DNA of 5,227 bases from assembly GCA_003136335.1 (NCBI GenBank), contig PLEA01000486.1:342-5568 (forward strand), written 5' to 3'. Made by a program: the position numbers and the translations under genes. Positions 4,800-5,227 of the stretch are shown piece by piece. The notes below the pieces were generated by a model. The model was given only the letters and a program-made list of their open reading frames with translations, was not told the origin of the DNA and did not search any database. The DNA is from Acidobacteriaceae bacterium (lineage in GTDB: Bacteria > Acidobacteriota > Terriglobia > Terriglobales > SbA1). Position 1 is the stretch's first letter, and the number at the start of each line of letters is the position of its first letter.

Positions 4800-5227
4800 T
4801 TGAAAATTTTGGTCTGCATGAAGCAGGTACCGCAGAAAGACGCACCGCTCAAGCTCAACGAAAGCGGCGCGTGGATTCGAGAAGATGTCTCGTACGAAGT
4901 CAACGAGCCGGACGCTTATGCTCTGGAAGAGGCGCTGCGCCAAAGGGAAAAGCACAAGGGCGAAGTCGTGGTCATCACTAGCGGCCCGGCCCGCGCCCAG
5001 CAGGTCCTGCGCGAGGCTCTGGCCAAGGGTGCGGATCGCGCGATTCATCTGGAGGACCCGAAGTTCGTGGGTCTCGATGCGTTTAACACCGCCAAGGCTT
5101 TCGCAGCGGCGATCAAGGACGAAACCTTCGACCTGATCTTTACCGGGCTGCAGTCTGACGATTATGGTTACGCGCAAACCGGCGTGATCCTGGGGGAGTT
5201 GCTGGGATTGCCGCACGCGACCATCAT
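4800..5227 (+). CDS. etfB: Electron transfer flavoprotein subunit beta (3' partial)
   Basis: The first 142 residues are present; the gene runs off the window, the family's usual length being about 250-260. The start is the rare codon TTG at 4800. Family landmarks are MKILVCMKQVP (1-11), NEPDAYALEEALRQRE (35-50), the nucleotide-binding-fold segment VVVITSGPARAQQVLREALAKGADRAIHL (56-84) and DLIFTGLQSDDYGYAQTG (111-128), which leads into LGELLG. ETF is a cytoplasmic heterodimer of EtfA (FAD) and EtfB (AMP in the classical type). It takes electrons from acyl-CoA and other dehydrogenases and passes them to ETF:quinone oxidoreductase. etfA is expected just downstream, outside the window. The upstream leader has a stem-loop ending two bases before the RBS. 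The unrelated two-gene unit upstream is separated by repeats, so etfB probably starts its own operon. Whether it is a classical or an electron-bifurcating ETF cannot be told from this fragment. Confidence 0.93.
   Translation, partial: MKILVCMKQVPQKDAPLKLNESGAWIREDVSYEVNEPDAYALEEALRQREKHKGEVVVITSGPARAQQVLREALAKGADRAIHLEDPKFVGLDAFNTAKAFAAAIKDETFDLIFTGLQSDDYGYAQTGVILGELLGLPHATI

Noticed and set aside
4749..5216. Minus-strand 155-aa open frame opposite etfB
   Set aside because: The plus strand encodes an unmistakable EtfB start; the minus frame is its shadow.
1..5227. CRISPR array, tRNA, rRNA, transposase or toxin-antitoxin pair
   Set aside because: No regularly spaced repeats, cloverleaf-like sequence, rRNA motif or DDE/toxin motif was seen on either strand; the repeats present are isolated hairpins.

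Overview
The window is a GC-rich bacterial chromosomal segment. It most resembles an Acidobacteriota genome (Terriglobia or Koribacter-like), an inference from two things: the intergenic spaces hold short hairpin-rich repeats of a kind I associate with those genomes, and the genes are spaced apart with a mixed, non-operonic layout. No phage, transposase, CRISPR, rRNA or tRNA sequence is visible.

Layout. Positions 1-44 hold the tail of a spacer with a 7-bp GC hairpin. A secreted adenosine-deaminase-family enzyme lies on the minus strand (45-1568). A 227-bp divergent spacer (1569-1795) carries its RBS, a weak promoter and a dispersed-repeat-like block. On the plus strand follow a low-specificity threonine aldolase / beta-eliminating lyase (1796-2845) and, after a 101-bp gap with no clear terminator, a lipoprotein with a Big-like domain and a C-terminal B-repeat-like domain (2947-3642). 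A 55-aa lysine-rich protein (3657-3824, minus) converges on it with only 14 bp between the stop codons. A 145-bp divergent spacer with a palindrome, an extended -10 and a 14-bp tandem duplication leads to a probable two-gene plus-strand unit: a zinc-ribbon protein (3970-4245) and a two-helix membrane protein (4269-4613). The C-terminus of the membrane protein is encoded by a repeat element. A second hairpin element sits at 4639-4674. The window ends inside etfB (from 4800), the beta subunit of electron-transfer flavoprotein. It starts at TTG behind a good Shine-Dalgarno sequence, and a stem-loop lies immediately upstream of that sequence.

How the genes work together. The recognised enzymes handle nucleoside deamination outside the cytoplasm, amino-acid (threonine/glycine) catabolism, and electron transfer from flavin dehydrogenases to the quinone pool. 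They read as a set of independent catabolic genes rather than one system. I see no convincing new multi-gene system. The most unusual points are the repeat element read into the membrane-protein reading frame, the unexplained zinc-ribbon/membrane-protein pair, the leader hairpin of etfB, and three genes whose start is fixed by the RBS (GTG, ATG, TTG) rather than by the longest reading frame.
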